Positions 25,511-33,794 of a stretch of DNA of 64,000 nt are shown here, one piece after another. The stretch's first letter is position 1. The number at the start of each line of letters is the position of its first letter. The stretch is from Viridibacillus arenosi. GTDB lineage: Bacteria; Bacillota; Bacilli; Bacillales_A; Planococcaceae. The DNA is taken from positions 372,001 to 436,000 of the forward strand of contig NZ_MSPW01000003.1 of assembly GCF_001955655.1 (NCBI RefSeq), given 5' to 3'. The position numbers and the translations under genes are program-made. Below the pieces are notes generated by a model. That model searched no databases. It saw only the letters and a program-made list of their open reading frames with translations, and was not told where the DNA came from.

Positions 25511-26722
25511 CTAATTTTTCGATGGGAAGCGAATAGTTACAGTAGTTCCTTCATTTATTGAACTTTGGAATTCAATTGTTCCATTATATTTTGCTGCTAT
25601 ATTATAGCAAATCATCATACCTAAACCAGTCCCTTTACTTTTTAGAGAGTAAAAAGGTGTACCAAGACATTCTATTTCCGTTTCAGACATTCCATGCCCA
25701 TGATCTATTACTTGAATCTCTACAAAATCTTGCTTCATTCCACCAGTTACAATAACAGACTCACCAATTTCAGAAGCCTCTATTGCATTTTTTATAATAT
25801 TGATCAGTAATTGTTTTAACTCTATTTTGTTAGCTGCTATGTAACAATCTTCTTTTACTTCTAATTCGATATTATTATTATTTAATAGCCCATAAGAATT
25901 TAGTAAGTCTGTTACGCTTTGAAGAACAACTTTTAAATTCACTGATTCAATATCTTGTTTTTTATCTGGCTTTGCGATAGACAAAAATTGAGAAACCACA
26001 CTTTCAGCTGTATTTAATTCATCAATCATTAAAGAAAATTTGCTTTTTACATCATCATTAAATTGAGGATCTTGTTCAAAAAACTGCAAAAAACCTTTAA
26101 CAACCGTGACCGGATTTCTAATTTCATGCGCAACAGCAGCTGCTAATTGACCTGCTGTTTTCAAACGCTCTGCTTGTTTTATTTGTTCATAATATAATTC
26201 TTGTTTTTTCACACGTAGATTTGTTAGATAGAAGATAAAGTATATGAGAGCTTGACTACCTACATAGTTAAAGATATTACCTACTAAGTCTTGTTTAATA
26301 TAAATATATTGATTACCGTGATCAACAAACCCAATAAAACCGAAAGTAATTAATACTAATATAGAGTTAATAATTAAAGAAAAATAAAAGAGTTTTGAAT
26401 CAAAAAACATAATCGCAACTGCGGGTATAAAACAAAGGAAAATAAAATTAGACCAAGTCTCTGGATATAAAAAGAAAATGTTATAAAAATAGATGAACGC
26501 TTCAATAATAATGATTGTTCTAAAACGATGCGTTCCATACTTTGGATAGAGCAGTAAGCTTACGGAAATAATCACAACAATAGAAAGGTGGACAATAAAA
26601 CCAACACCTAACTCTCCAATAAGGGGGTTCTTAATCAACAATCCCATGGTCATAATCGTTATTACTATTAATATTGTAAAATAATATAATTTCTGATTAT
26701 TACTTATATAATTCTTAAACAT
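25511..26722 (-). CDS. Membrane sensor histidine kinase, orphan (sporulation-kinase-like)
   Basis: This 403-residue kinase has five to six hydrophobic segments in residues 1-165, a HisKA domain with H-box VAHEIRNPVTVVKGF (His near 195) and an ATPase domain with N box, DHGHGMSETE and GTGLGMMIC. No response regulator lies nearby, as is usual for sporulation phosphorelay kinases such as KinB/KinD that feed Spo0F. I start at the ATG at 26720-26722, which has AAAAGGAG 5 bases upstream; the frame is open 40 codons further but without a ribosome site. The signal sensed is unknown. Confidence 0.87.
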   Translation of the reverse strand: MFKNYISNNQKLYYFTILIVITIMTMGLLIKNPLIGELGVGFIVHLSIVVIISVSLLLYPKYGTHRFRTIIIIEAFIYFYNIFFLYPETWSNFIFLCFIPAVAIMFFDSKLFYFSLIINSILVLITFGFIGFVDHGNQYIYIKQDLVGNIFNYVGSQALIYFIFYLTNLRVKKQELYYEQIKQAERLKTAGQLAAAVAHEIRNPVTVVKGFLQFFEQDPQFNDDVKSKFSLMIDELNTAESVVSQFLSIAKPDKKQDIESVNLKVVLQSVTDLLNSYGLLNNNNIELEVKEDCYIAANKIELKQLLINIIKNAIEASEIGESVIVTGGMKQDFVEIQVIDHGHGMSETEIECLGTPFYSLKSKGTGLGMMICYNIAAKYNGTIEFQSSINEGTTVTIRFPSKN

Positions 26723-26974
26723 ACAAACTCCTTTTATTAATATTTCAACTTTTCTAGTAGGACGTAAAATGTCTAATCTAAACGAACACATAGAAAAAAG
26801 AAGCCTTTTTCTATGTGAAATGCATTCACCACAACAAATCACAGAAAAAATCTTCCACTTGATTAAGTTTACACCAGTTATTGTCCAAGCTCTAGTAAAA
26901 AATGAAGATATTAGGGAGTTTTTTAGTACTTAACACACGTCAAACATAATAATAAATTGAACATGCTTTCTAAC

Positions 26975-27012
26975 AAAAATACGATAAGCTACTAGTGACT
27001 TATCGTATTTTT
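26975..27012. terminator. Terminator between kinase and MFS pump genes
   Basis: AAAAATACGATAAG and CTTATCGTATTTTT form a perfect 14-bp stem with flanking A and T runs. It terminates the pump gene on the minus strand. Confidence 0.85.
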
Positions 27013-27029
27013 ATATTCAGAACAATCAA

Positions 27030-28451
27030 TCAGCTTCCACTTACACGTACACGTTTTATAAATAGAGACGAAATGAAACCAATGAAAGAGATTGCTGAAA
27101 TAAAATAGAAGGTATACTTGATACCGGCAGCTAGGAATTCAGTTGGTGATGAGTCAGGAAAGTTCTCAATATAGCCTTTTTGACCACTAGTCATCAATGT
27201 TATCGCAAGTGCTGTTCCTGTTGCACCCGCAATTTGTTGTAATGTGTTCATGACTGCTGATCCGTCTCCATATAGGTTACGAGGCAATTGATTTAAGCCA
27301 TTTGTTTGTGCTGGCATAATAATCATTGAGATTCCCATAAATAAAATCATGTTCGCCAAAATAATTTGCCAAATTGGTGTGTCAGCAGAGATTGTCACAG
27401 CAAATATTATACTGCCTGTTAGTGTCAATAAATAGCCAAATGGTAAAAACTTCTTCGCACCAAATTGGTCAAATAATTTCCCTACAATTGGTGACAGTAA
27501 AGCATTTAATAAACTACCAGGTAATAATACAAGACCTGCTAACGCTGCACTTAATAACAGTGTACCTTTTAAATAAATTGGTAATAAAATAGCAGTTGAT
27601 AAAACAATTAACATTCCACTAAACAATAACATTGTGCCTAGTGTAAACATAGGGTATTTAAAAACTCGTAAATTAATCATAGGTTGTTCCATCTTTAATT
27701 GACGAAGGATAAATAAAACAAGTGCAATAAACCCTATAAAGAATGGTATATATACTTGTGTAGACCAAAATGATTTTTCAGCAATCGAACTAAGACTATA
27801 AATTAATCCACCGAAACCAATAGTCGAAAGACAAATTGAAAGTACATCAATTGACGGTTTCGTAATACGAGATACATTGTCAATATTTTTCAATCCAAAA
27901 CCAATAAGCCCCGCATAAAGAACTAAACTAATCCAAAAGATAAATGTCCAATCCAATGTATCAACAATTACCCCCGCTACTGTCGGGCCAATTGCAGGCG
28001 CTGTAGTAATCACAAGTCCCATTAAACCCATTACAGCGCCACGTTTATGAATTGGGAAAATCAATAAAATGACATTCATCATTAAAGGTAATAAAATACC
28101 GGTACCAATTGCTTGAATCAAACGACCAATCAATAACAAAGTAAAGTTTGGTGCTAATGCTGCTAAAATGGTCCCAATAATAGAAAAAATTAAAGAGCTA
28201 ACAACTAATTGCTTAGTTGTAAACCATTGAATTAGAAGTACAGATACAGGTACTAGAATACCTAATGTCAATAAATAACCTGTTGTTAACCATTGTGCTG
28301 TTGCTGTTAATATAGAGAAGTCCTCCATAATATTCGTGAGTGCCATATTTAATGCTGTCTCACTAAACAAACCGATAAAAGCACCAAACATTAATACAAA
28401 TGCCATTGCTTTTGGATTTCTTACTTGTTCCATTTGTGTAGATGTTGTCAA
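27030..28451 (-). CDS. DHA2-family MFS multidrug efflux pump (LmrB-like)
   Basis: This 473-residue transporter has about 14 membrane helices and DHA2 motifs, including GRLIQAIGTGILLPLMMNVI (motif C region). It is near the size of Bacillus LmrB, the lincomycin efflux pump. The start is most likely the TTG at 28449-28451, 8 bases after AAAGGA; the ATG at 28458 directly abuts that site. An LmrA-type TetR gene lies just upstream, with a matching operator in the 65-base gap, so it is a repressor-controlled drug pump. The drug range is not predictable. Confidence 0.87.
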   Translation of the reverse strand: MTTSTQMEQVRNPKAMAFVLMFGAFIGLFSETALNMALTNIMEDFSILTATAQWLTTGYLLTLGILVPVSVLLIQWFTTKQLVVSSLIFSIIGTILAALAPNFTLLLIGRLIQAIGTGILLPLMMNVILLIFPIHKRGAVMGLMGLVITTAPAIGPTVAGVIVDTLDWTFIFWISLVLYAGLIGFGLKNIDNVSRITKPSIDVLSICLSTIGFGGLIYSLSSIAEKSFWSTQVYIPFFIGFIALVLFILRQLKMEQPMINLRVFKYPMFTLGTMLLFSGMLIVLSTAILLPIYLKGTLLLSAALAGLVLLPGSLLNALLSPIVGKLFDQFGAKKFLPFGYLLTLTGSIIFAVTISADTPIWQIILANMILFMGISMIIMPAQTNGLNQLPRNLYGDGSAVMNTLQQIAGATGTALAITLMTSGQKGYIENFPDSSPTEFLAAGIKYTFYFISAISFIGFISSLFIKRVRVSGS

Positions 28452-28477
28452 AATAAACATCCTTTCAATTATAATTA

Positions 28478-28491
28478 ATAGACCAGTCTAT
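28478..28491. promoter_or_regulatory. LmrA/YxaF-type operator upstream of the pump gene
   Basis: ATAGACCAGTCTAT is a near-perfect palindrome (ATAGAC-CA-GTCTAT). It fits, from memory, the TAGACYRGTCTA site bound by Bacillus LmrA and YxaF. It sits 27 bases before the pump start codon. Confidence 0.65.
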
Positions 28492-28516
28492 ATAAAATTG
28501 ATAAATAAAAGCTTCC

Positions 28517-29095
28517 TTACTTTTTCAGTAATAATGGAAGCATTTGTCCTACCCGATTTAGTGGTCCACCATATTTTTGTGTTAAAGATAGTGTTACCCC
28601 ACCCTCAATAAGGGCATTTAATGTCGTACTAATATTTGTTGCTTGTTCATCACTGTATCCATTTGCCAACAACTTCTCTTTATATAAATTTTCCCAATAT
28701 AGAAATGTATCTTCACAAACCATACGCATGTTTTCATTTACTAATGCTGTTTCAGATGCAATGAGACCGAAAGGCACAATTGTTAAGCTATCCTCATCTT
28801 CTATATTATCAAAACGTTTTGCAATAACGTCAATATGATGTTGGAAAGCTTCAAGAGGATCTTCAATTGTATTAAGATGATCTTTAATTTCAGCTGCAAT
28901 ACGAGAAGCAGATATTTGAATTGCTTCAATAGCTAATTGTTCTTTACCATTTGGAAAGTGGTGATATAAAGAACCTTTAGGAGCACCTGATTCTTTAATG
29001 ATCTGATTTAAACCCGTTGCATGAAAGCCATTTAAATGGAATAGTCGAGTAGCTGCTTTTAAAATTCGTTCACGTGATTGATTTTTATTAGTCAT
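28517..29095 (-). CDS. TetR-family repressor, LmrA/YxaF-like
   Basis: This 192-residue regulator has a TetR HTH (LNQIIKESGAPKGSLYHHFP) characteristic of the LmrA/YxaF group, including the GSLYHHFPNGKEQLA signature. LmrA represses lmrAB and yxaGH and is released by flavonoids or drugs. The gene precedes the MFS pump on the same strand. Operator-like sequences lie before both genes, so autorepression is likely. Confidence 0.88.
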   Translation of the reverse strand: MTNKNQSRERILKAATRLFHLNGFHATGLNQIIKESGAPKGSLYHHFPNGKEQLAIEAIQISASRIAAEIKDHLNTIEDPLEAFQHHIDVIAKRFDNIEDEDSLTIVPFGLIASETALVNENMRMVCEDTFLYWENLYKEKLLANGYSDEQATNISTTLNALIEGGVTLSLTQKYGGPLNRVGQMLPLLLKK

Positions 29096-29423
29096 AGAAT
29101 CACCTCTAAATAAAAATTATAACGATTGGTCTACTTAATGAATTTAATAGAAAGAAGAACGAAAGTCAATATATAGTTTTGTAGGTTGCGTAGCAAGTAT
29201 GATTTTAAAATTAAATTGTTAGTTACATAATATTGCTGTAAATCTTATAGAAATCACTTAAAATAATTAATACATGACAAGGAAAGTTAAGCAGTAATTT
29301 TTTAAAATAGTAATAATTAGCGTCTAACGTTTAAAAAGCTCACTGAAGCATTGATGTATTGGTAATTTCAAAGGATAATATACATCATCAAACGATTCAT
29401 ATTTATTAAAATGAGGTGAAAGT
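29096..29423. other. Divergent intergenic region
   Basis: Apart from the degenerate operator I see no gene or strong hairpin in these 330 AT-rich bases. Confidence 0.4.
29120..29133. promoter_or_regulatory. Degenerate second LmrA-type operator
   Basis: Read on the minus strand, TAGACCAATCGTTA shares the left half (TAGACCA) with the operator at 28478-28491. Its right half is degenerate. It is 25 bases upstream of the repressor gene. Confidence 0.4.
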
Positions 29424-30188
29424 ATGAAAACAAACATGTATTTAAACAATGAGAGATTAATTGCAGGAATAACCTTAAAAGATGAAACTGAACTTGAAAG
29501 CAACAACATGGCTCTTCATGCATGTGTAAACCAAGATTATGTGATGGAGAATCGTAGAAAATTAGCCGCTTCGTTGAATTGTGAGGTTGAAACTTTTGTC
29601 TGCGCCAGTCAAACACATAGTTCGAATTTGCATAAGGTAACACTTGCTGATAAAGGCCGTGGTGCAGATTGTACTGATACCGCTATCACGGATACAGACG
29701 CTCTGTATACTTATGAACCGAATCTATTATTATGTTCCTTTACTGCAGATTGTGTACCTGTGATTTTTTATAATGAAGTAACTGGTATAATCGGGGTCAT
29801 TCACTCCGGATGGCAAGGTACAGTAAAAGAAATAACATTAAACGTTTTTAATCATTTAATACAAATCGAAAACTGTAATCCTAATGATTTGCATATTCAT
29901 ATTGGTATGGCTCTTAGCCAAGAAAAATTTGAAGTTGATGCTGATGTAAATGTAAAATTCAAAAACCTAGGCTACGCAGATGATTTTATCTATTTTAATG
30001 ATAAAACTCACAAGTATCATATTGATAATCAGCAAACAGTGAAAAAACAATGTGAACTTGCTGGAATCCCGGCTGATCGAATTACAATTGATCAGACATG
30101 CACTTTTATGAGCCCCGAAGGATTCTCCTATCGTCAGGATAAACAAGCTGGCAGACATATAAGTTTTATAATGAAAAAGGACAATTAA
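29424..30188 (+). CDS. Laccase-domain protein (YfiH/YlmD family)
   Basis: This 254-residue protein has the zinc/copper-site residues of the family: H65 in SQTHS, C110 in TADCVP and H127 in IHSGW. Members were first called polyphenol oxidases; work on YfiH/LACC1 indicates zinc-dependent purine nucleoside cleavage (phosphorylase/deaminase). It stands alone here, not in the division cluster where ylmD lies in Bacillus, so this may be a second copy in the genome. GAGGTGAAAG precedes the ATG. A terminator follows. Confidence 0.9.
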   Translation: MKTNMYLNNERLIAGITLKDETELESNNMALHACVNQDYVMENRRKLAASLNCEVETFVCASQTHSSNLHKVTLADKGRGADCTDTAITDTDALYTYEPNLLLCSFTADCVPVIFYNEVTGIIGVIHSGWQGTVKEITLNVFNHLIQIENCNPNDLHIHIGMALSQEKFEVDADVNVKFKNLGYADDFIYFNDKTHKYHIDNQQTVKKQCELAGIPADRITIDQTCTFMSPEGFSYRQDKQAGRHISFIMKKDN

Positions 30189-30202
30189 AAAAGATAAATA
30201 AT

Positions 30203-30236
30203 GCCGGCTCAAATTTATTACTTTAAGCCGGCTTCT
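30203..30236 (+). terminator. Terminator of the laccase-domain gene
   Basis: GCCGGCTCAAA pairs with TTTAAGCCGGC (one mismatch), followed by TTCTTACTTT. Confidence 0.75.
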
Positions 30237-30274
30237 TACTTTAAACTATAATATTTATCTCAAACTGAGAAATC

Positions 30275-30862
30275 TTATATTTCTACTTTTTTGAAATATT
30301 GATAAACTTTTTCTAATTTTTTTGTTTGTCTTCCATTTGGACTTTCCATATTCCCAAATTCGAAAAACTTCACTTTTTTGATCCCCACAAAATTAAATAA
30401 CGCTTTTTTCATCAATACTTTATGTGCATTATTCAACCATAAAAGTGGATACTTTGCAGGTCCCTTCATCGTAGAAATGCAGACAACAGACTTACCCTTC
30501 AAAAGCCCCTCTGGGAACAGTCCCTTTTTATCCCTGTAGGCGAAGTTCGCTGCAAATAATTGATCAATGTATCCCATAAGCATTGCTGGTGGTCTCCCCC
30601 ACCAGATTGGATAGACAAAGACAATTTTGTCTGCCCAAGTAATTTGATCACGGTATTTTTCTAAAGATGGATCACGATACATATCACGTCTTCTTTTATT
30701 CTCATGAAATACTAAAAGTGGATCAAAACCTTCTTCATATAAATCTAATATCTGTAATTCTTTGATGTTAGGATTCTCTTTACTTCCTTTAATGACTTCT
30801 TGTAAAAATGCATAGTTTAAGCTTTTATGATTTGGATATGTATAAATTACCAATGTTTTCAT
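30275..30862 (-). CDS. NAD(P)H-dependent oxidoreductase, flavodoxin-like fold
   Basis: This 195-residue protein of the NQO1/KefF/YwrO type has an N-terminal nucleotide-binding strand (MKTLVIYTYPNHKSLNYAFL) and the FVYPIWWGRPPAML FMN-side loop. It is a probable two-electron quinone or nitro-compound reductase. I chose the ATG at 30860-30862, preceded by GAAGAGGTG; the GTG five codons earlier lies within that ribosome site. A MarR regulator is transcribed divergently 118 bases away, and two operators lie between, the usual layout for redox-stress-inducible reductases. Confidence 0.88.
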   Translation of the reverse strand: MKTLVIYTYPNHKSLNYAFLQEVIKGSKENPNIKELQILDLYEEGFDPLLVFHENKRRRDMYRDPSLEKYRDQITWADKIVFVYPIWWGRPPAMLMGYIDQLFAANFAYRDKKGLFPEGLLKGKSVVCISTMKGPAKYPLLWLNNAHKVLMKKALFNFVGIKKVKFFEFGNMESPNGRQTKKLEKVYQYFKKVEI

Positions 30863-30877
30863 ATTGCACCTCTTCAC

Positions 30878-30891
30878 TTATCATTTGATAA
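30878..30891. promoter_or_regulatory. MarR-type operator 1
   Basis: TTATCATTTGATAA is a 6+2+6 inverted repeat, 15 bases upstream of the reductase ATG. Confidence 0.6.
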
Positions 30892-30917
30892 CTAAAATAT
30901 ACAGTTGTTTCATTTTG

Positions 30918-30931
30918 TTGTCAAATGATAA
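30918..30931. promoter_or_regulatory. MarR-type operator 2
   Basis: TTGTCAAATGATAA repeats the same palindromic core as operator 1 (one mismatch). It covers the -35 box of the predicted marR promoter. Confidence 0.6.
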
Positions 30932-30946
30932 TTGTAATATGATAAT
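30918..30946 (+). promoter_or_regulatory. Predicted promoter of the MarR gene
   Basis: TTGTCA, 17 bases, then GATAAT (5/6 of TATAAT). The -35 lies inside operator 2, which fits autorepression. Confidence 0.5.
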
Positions 30947-30980
30947 ATTTTTGTTATCTTCACAGTAAGAGGTGAAATTT

Positions 30981-31412
30981 ATGGACAAAAATGCTCTGTT
31001 TAATAAATGGGTTTCATTTACAACTTCTGTTCATAGTGTGACACATGAATTAACAAAAGGTGCTAAATCTGACTCCATCACGCCAGTGCAATATAACATT
31101 TTAGAATCTATTACAGTAAGTCAAAAGCCTGTTACCCCTAGTGAAATTAGTGATTGCCAACATTTATCTATGCCAAATACAAGTCGAGAACTTAAAAAGT
31201 TAAGTGAAAAAAATCTAATCGAAAAGTTAAGTGATACAAAAGATCGACGGAAACAATATATTCGTCTTTCAAAAGATGGAGAAGCTATGATGAACGAGAC
31301 ATTTAAGTTAGTTGAATCTCGCTTCCTAAATCGCATAATACATGCTTCTGAAGAAGATTTAGAGGATATTGATCGTGCATTAGACATTCTTCAGTCAAAA
31401 CTGTTTTACTAA
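30981..31412 (+). CDS. MarR-family regulator
   Basis: This 143-residue winged-helix protein has a MarR core: PSEISDCQHLSMPNTSRELK for the recognition helices and KDRRKQYIRLSKDG for the wing. The ATG at 30981 is preceded by AAGAGGTGA at a spacing of 5-6 bases. It likely represses itself and the divergent quinone reductase until a reactive compound is sensed. No conserved N-terminal cysteine of the OhrR type is seen, so a ligand- or other-redox mechanism is more likely. Confidence 0.87.
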   Translation: MDKNALFNKWVSFTTSVHSVTHELTKGAKSDSITPVQYNILESITVSQKPVTPSEISDCQHLSMPNTSRELKKLSEKNLIEKLSDTKDRRKQYIRLSKDGEAMMNETFKLVESRFLNRIIHASEEDLEDIDRALDILQSKLFY

Positions 31413-31428
31413 CTGTAATAAAAAAATT

Positions 31429-31490
31429 TAGCTCCTCAATAAAAAGTTGGTCGTTAACTGCTGATCAACTTTTTATTGAGGAGCTATTTT
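31429..31490 (+). terminator. Long perfect terminator after the MarR gene
   Basis: A 21-bp perfect stem runs from TAGCTCCTCAATAAAAAGTT at 31429 to 31486, with a 16-base loop. TTTTAATA follows. Confidence 0.85.
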
Positions 31491-31573
31491 AATAAGAACC
31501 CATGTAGATAAACGCTTTACCAAAACTACATTTCAGTGTGGTGAACTTGATTCTAGTATGGTTGAATTTTTCA

Positions 31574-32551
31574 TTATAAATCTATAAAATGTGTAGCACG
31601 ATTTCGACCATTTTCTTTAGAAACATACAGAGCTTGATCTGCCTTTTTCACGATAGAAGCTTCTGTATCATCCTCGGTAAAAGTGTCTATCCCGACACTT
31701 ACTGTTAGATTCCCTGTCTCTGTCCATTCAGCTAATTCAATTGCTCTATTTAACTTCTGAGCAATTAATATTGCTTCGTCAACATCAGTATTTGGAAGAA
31801 TTATTGTAAATTCTTCGCCTCCAAATCGAGCAACAATATCATCTGATCGCACCTGATTTTTTAGAATATTAGCCAATTTCACAAGTACGATATCTCCAAT
31901 TTGATGACCATATGTATCATTCACTTTTTTAAAATGATCTATATCAATAATAAGTAAAGAAAATGGTTTTTCTTCTTTACGGTATATCACAATTTGCTCT
32001 TCTAGTTTTTCTTGAAAGAATCTTCTGTTGGGAATGCCAGTCAGCTTATCAGTATTCGATATTTGGACTAAACCCGAATTGATTTCCATTAGCTCAATTT
32101 GTTTCTTTTCAATTTCAATATAAATTTGTTCTAGCTTTGCTAGAGCTCGATTTTTTTCTAAATAAGCCTCTTCCATTTGTTTTTTAGTCGTGCGCAACTC
32201 TAATTCGTAGTCAATTCGCTTCTTCATTTGAACTAAAATACAGTCTATCACTTCTATGTCATCCTGCTCAAATCGTCTAGCATTCATTAAATAAGGAACG
32301 GACTCACCAGTCTGGCTTGTGAAGTTAATGAACAGTTCTTCTACATGCCCATGTAAATTAATATTAGGATAAAAATAAGAATGAAAAATCAGTTTATTGG
32401 CCATCGTCAATAACGACTCAATATGTTTCCCTACTAAATTTTCTTGTTTAAAGCCCATCCATTCAAGAAAGGTATTATTGACCTCTATTATATATCCATT
32501 GTGGTCAAAAGATATAAATCCGCAAGGTGCCTCCCTTAATCGTACATCCAT
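31574..32551 (-). CDS. PAS-coiled coil-GGDEF diguanylate cyclase
   Basis: This 325-residue protein has an N-terminal PAS domain (about 5-110), a helical coiled-coil linker (about 112-165) and a GGDEF domain (about 168-325). The catalytic motif is GGEEF (244-248) and the inhibitory I-site R235-S-D-D238 lies five residues before it, so it should make c-di-GMP with product inhibition. The PAS start (MDVRLREAPCGFISFDHNGY) strongly recalls the PAS domain of RsbP. The gene follows an RsbQ-like hydrolase gene by 21 bases on the same strand. It is soluble. The hydrolase probably supplies the signal or ligand for the PAS. Confidence 0.9.
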   Translation of the reverse strand: MDVRLREAPCGFISFDHNGYIIEVNNTFLEWMGFKQENLVGKHIESLLTMANKLIFHSYFYPNINLHGHVEELFINFTSQTGESVPYLMNARRFEQDDIEVIDCILVQMKKRIDYELELRTTKKQMEEAYLEKNRALAKLEQIYIEIEKKQIELMEINSGLVQISNTDKLTGIPNRRFFQEKLEEQIVIYRKEEKPFSLLIIDIDHFKKVNDTYGHQIGDIVLVKLANILKNQVRSDDIVARFGGEEFTIILPNTDVDEAILIAQKLNRAIELAEWTETGNLTVSVGIDTFTEDDTEASIVKKADQALYVSKENGRNRATHFIDL

Positions 32552-32572
32552 AATTGAACTCCCTTACATAAA

Positions 32573-33373
32573 TTATTTCATTAGATAATCTACTATTATT
32601 TTAGTTGTTTCTACAGGCTGACTTATATGTGGATAGTGCCCTCTAGCTTCTATAATTTGAAGCGTACTATTTTCTATACGCTTATTTAAATACTGCCCTA
32701 CTTCAATTGGAACAATGCTATCATTCGAGCATTGAATAATAAGTGTTGGTACTTTTAAGAATGGTACTCTTTCTCGAAAATCTGAATAGAATGTTACTTC
32801 CGCAAACTCTCTTGCAACACGTGGGTTCGTTGAGACAAAGCTATTCTCTAGTTCATGAGTTAGCTTAGGATCTTTAGTTTGGTCCATAGCAAGTGGCGCC
32901 ATATAACTAGCCCACCCTGCAAAATTCATCTCCATCATAGTAAGTAATTCTTTAATGTCATTTTGTTCAAAGCCACCATTATAACCATCTGTATCATTTA
33001 AATAACAAGGGGATGGCCCAATCATTACTAACTTATCGAAATAATCCGGTCGCTCAATCGCTGCCAGCATACCAATCATCGAACTAATAGAATGGCCGAT
33101 GAACAGTATATTTTGAAGGTCCATTTCTTCAATTATATCTAATACATCCTGCTTATAGCCTTGAAGCGTACTGTATTTTTCGGATTGGTACGCTGTAATA
33201 TCTGAATTTCCTGACCCTATATAGTCAAATAAAACTACACGATAATTCTCTGCAAATTTAGGCGCAATATATTGCCACATGCTCTGATCACAGCCAAATC
33301 CATGGGCAAAAATAATCGTTTGCTCCCCTTGCCCCATTATCTTCACATTATTTCGAGTCATCACATCATTCAT
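32573..33373 (-). CDS. rsbQ: RsbQ-like alpha/beta hydrolase
   Basis: This 266-residue hydrolase has the triad Ser95 (GHSIS), Asp218 (CSNDSIV) and His246 (ARGHYPH), almost the same numbering as Bacillus RsbQ. RsbQ is needed for the PAS-containing phosphatase RsbP to activate SigB in energy stress and is thought to process a small molecule for the PAS domain; related plant proteins are the D14/KAI2 receptors. Here the next gene is a PAS-GGDEF protein and not a PP2C phosphatase, so the same front end may drive c-di-GMP. GAGGAGG lies upstream of the ATG. Confidence 0.88.
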   Translation of the reverse strand: MNDVMTRNNVKIMGQGEQTIIFAHGFGCDQSMWQYIAPKFAENYRVVLFDYIGSGNSDITAYQSEKYSTLQGYKQDVLDIIEEMDLQNILFIGHSISSMIGMLAAIERPDYFDKLVMIGPSPCYLNDTDGYNGGFEQNDIKELLTMMEMNFAGWASYMAPLAMDQTKDPKLTHELENSFVSTNPRVAREFAEVTFYSDFRERVPFLKVPTLIIQCSNDSIVPIEVGQYLNKRIENSTLQIIEARGHYPHISQPVETTKIIVDYLMK

Positions 33374-33794
33374 GTAACATGCCTCCTCTTCCTAATTATT
33401 TTCACTATATTCATTTTGAATGATTACACTTTAAAAATCTAGTATAAATTTACTATCAAAATACCAAATAACTGATGATGTTTTTTATATCTCCTATTCT
33501 CTTTCCTGTTGATATAAATAAAACTGCCCTACCATTAACTATCAAGTCCTAAATTGAAACCATATAATTAAAAGGACGTTACATATTTATATAACAGATA
33601 TGTAACGCCCCTCCCTTTTTATTAAACTAACGCTTCAGTTCTATCATTCAACATGGCAAAACCACCCCGCAAAAAGCCCCGTAGAGTAAAAGCGAGTTAC
33701 GCCCTCGAATTCAGATTCTCCAATTAACTCCCTATTTATAGTTTAGTCTATTAATAATTGGCTAGACGTTTTTTTTTAACCTTATCTTTCGTGG
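33374..33794. other. Intergenic region between rsbQ and the glycan cluster
   Basis: I see no gene here, only a terminator-like hairpin at 33577-33607. The region probably holds the rsbQ promoter (right to left) and the end of the tagH transcript. Confidence 0.5.
33577..33607. terminator. Hairpin, orphan or tagH-distal terminator
   Basis: CGTTACATAT and ATATGTAACG form a 10-bp perfect stem. CCCTCCCTTTTTATT follows on the plus strand, where no gene ends, so it may be a relic. Confidence 0.5.
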
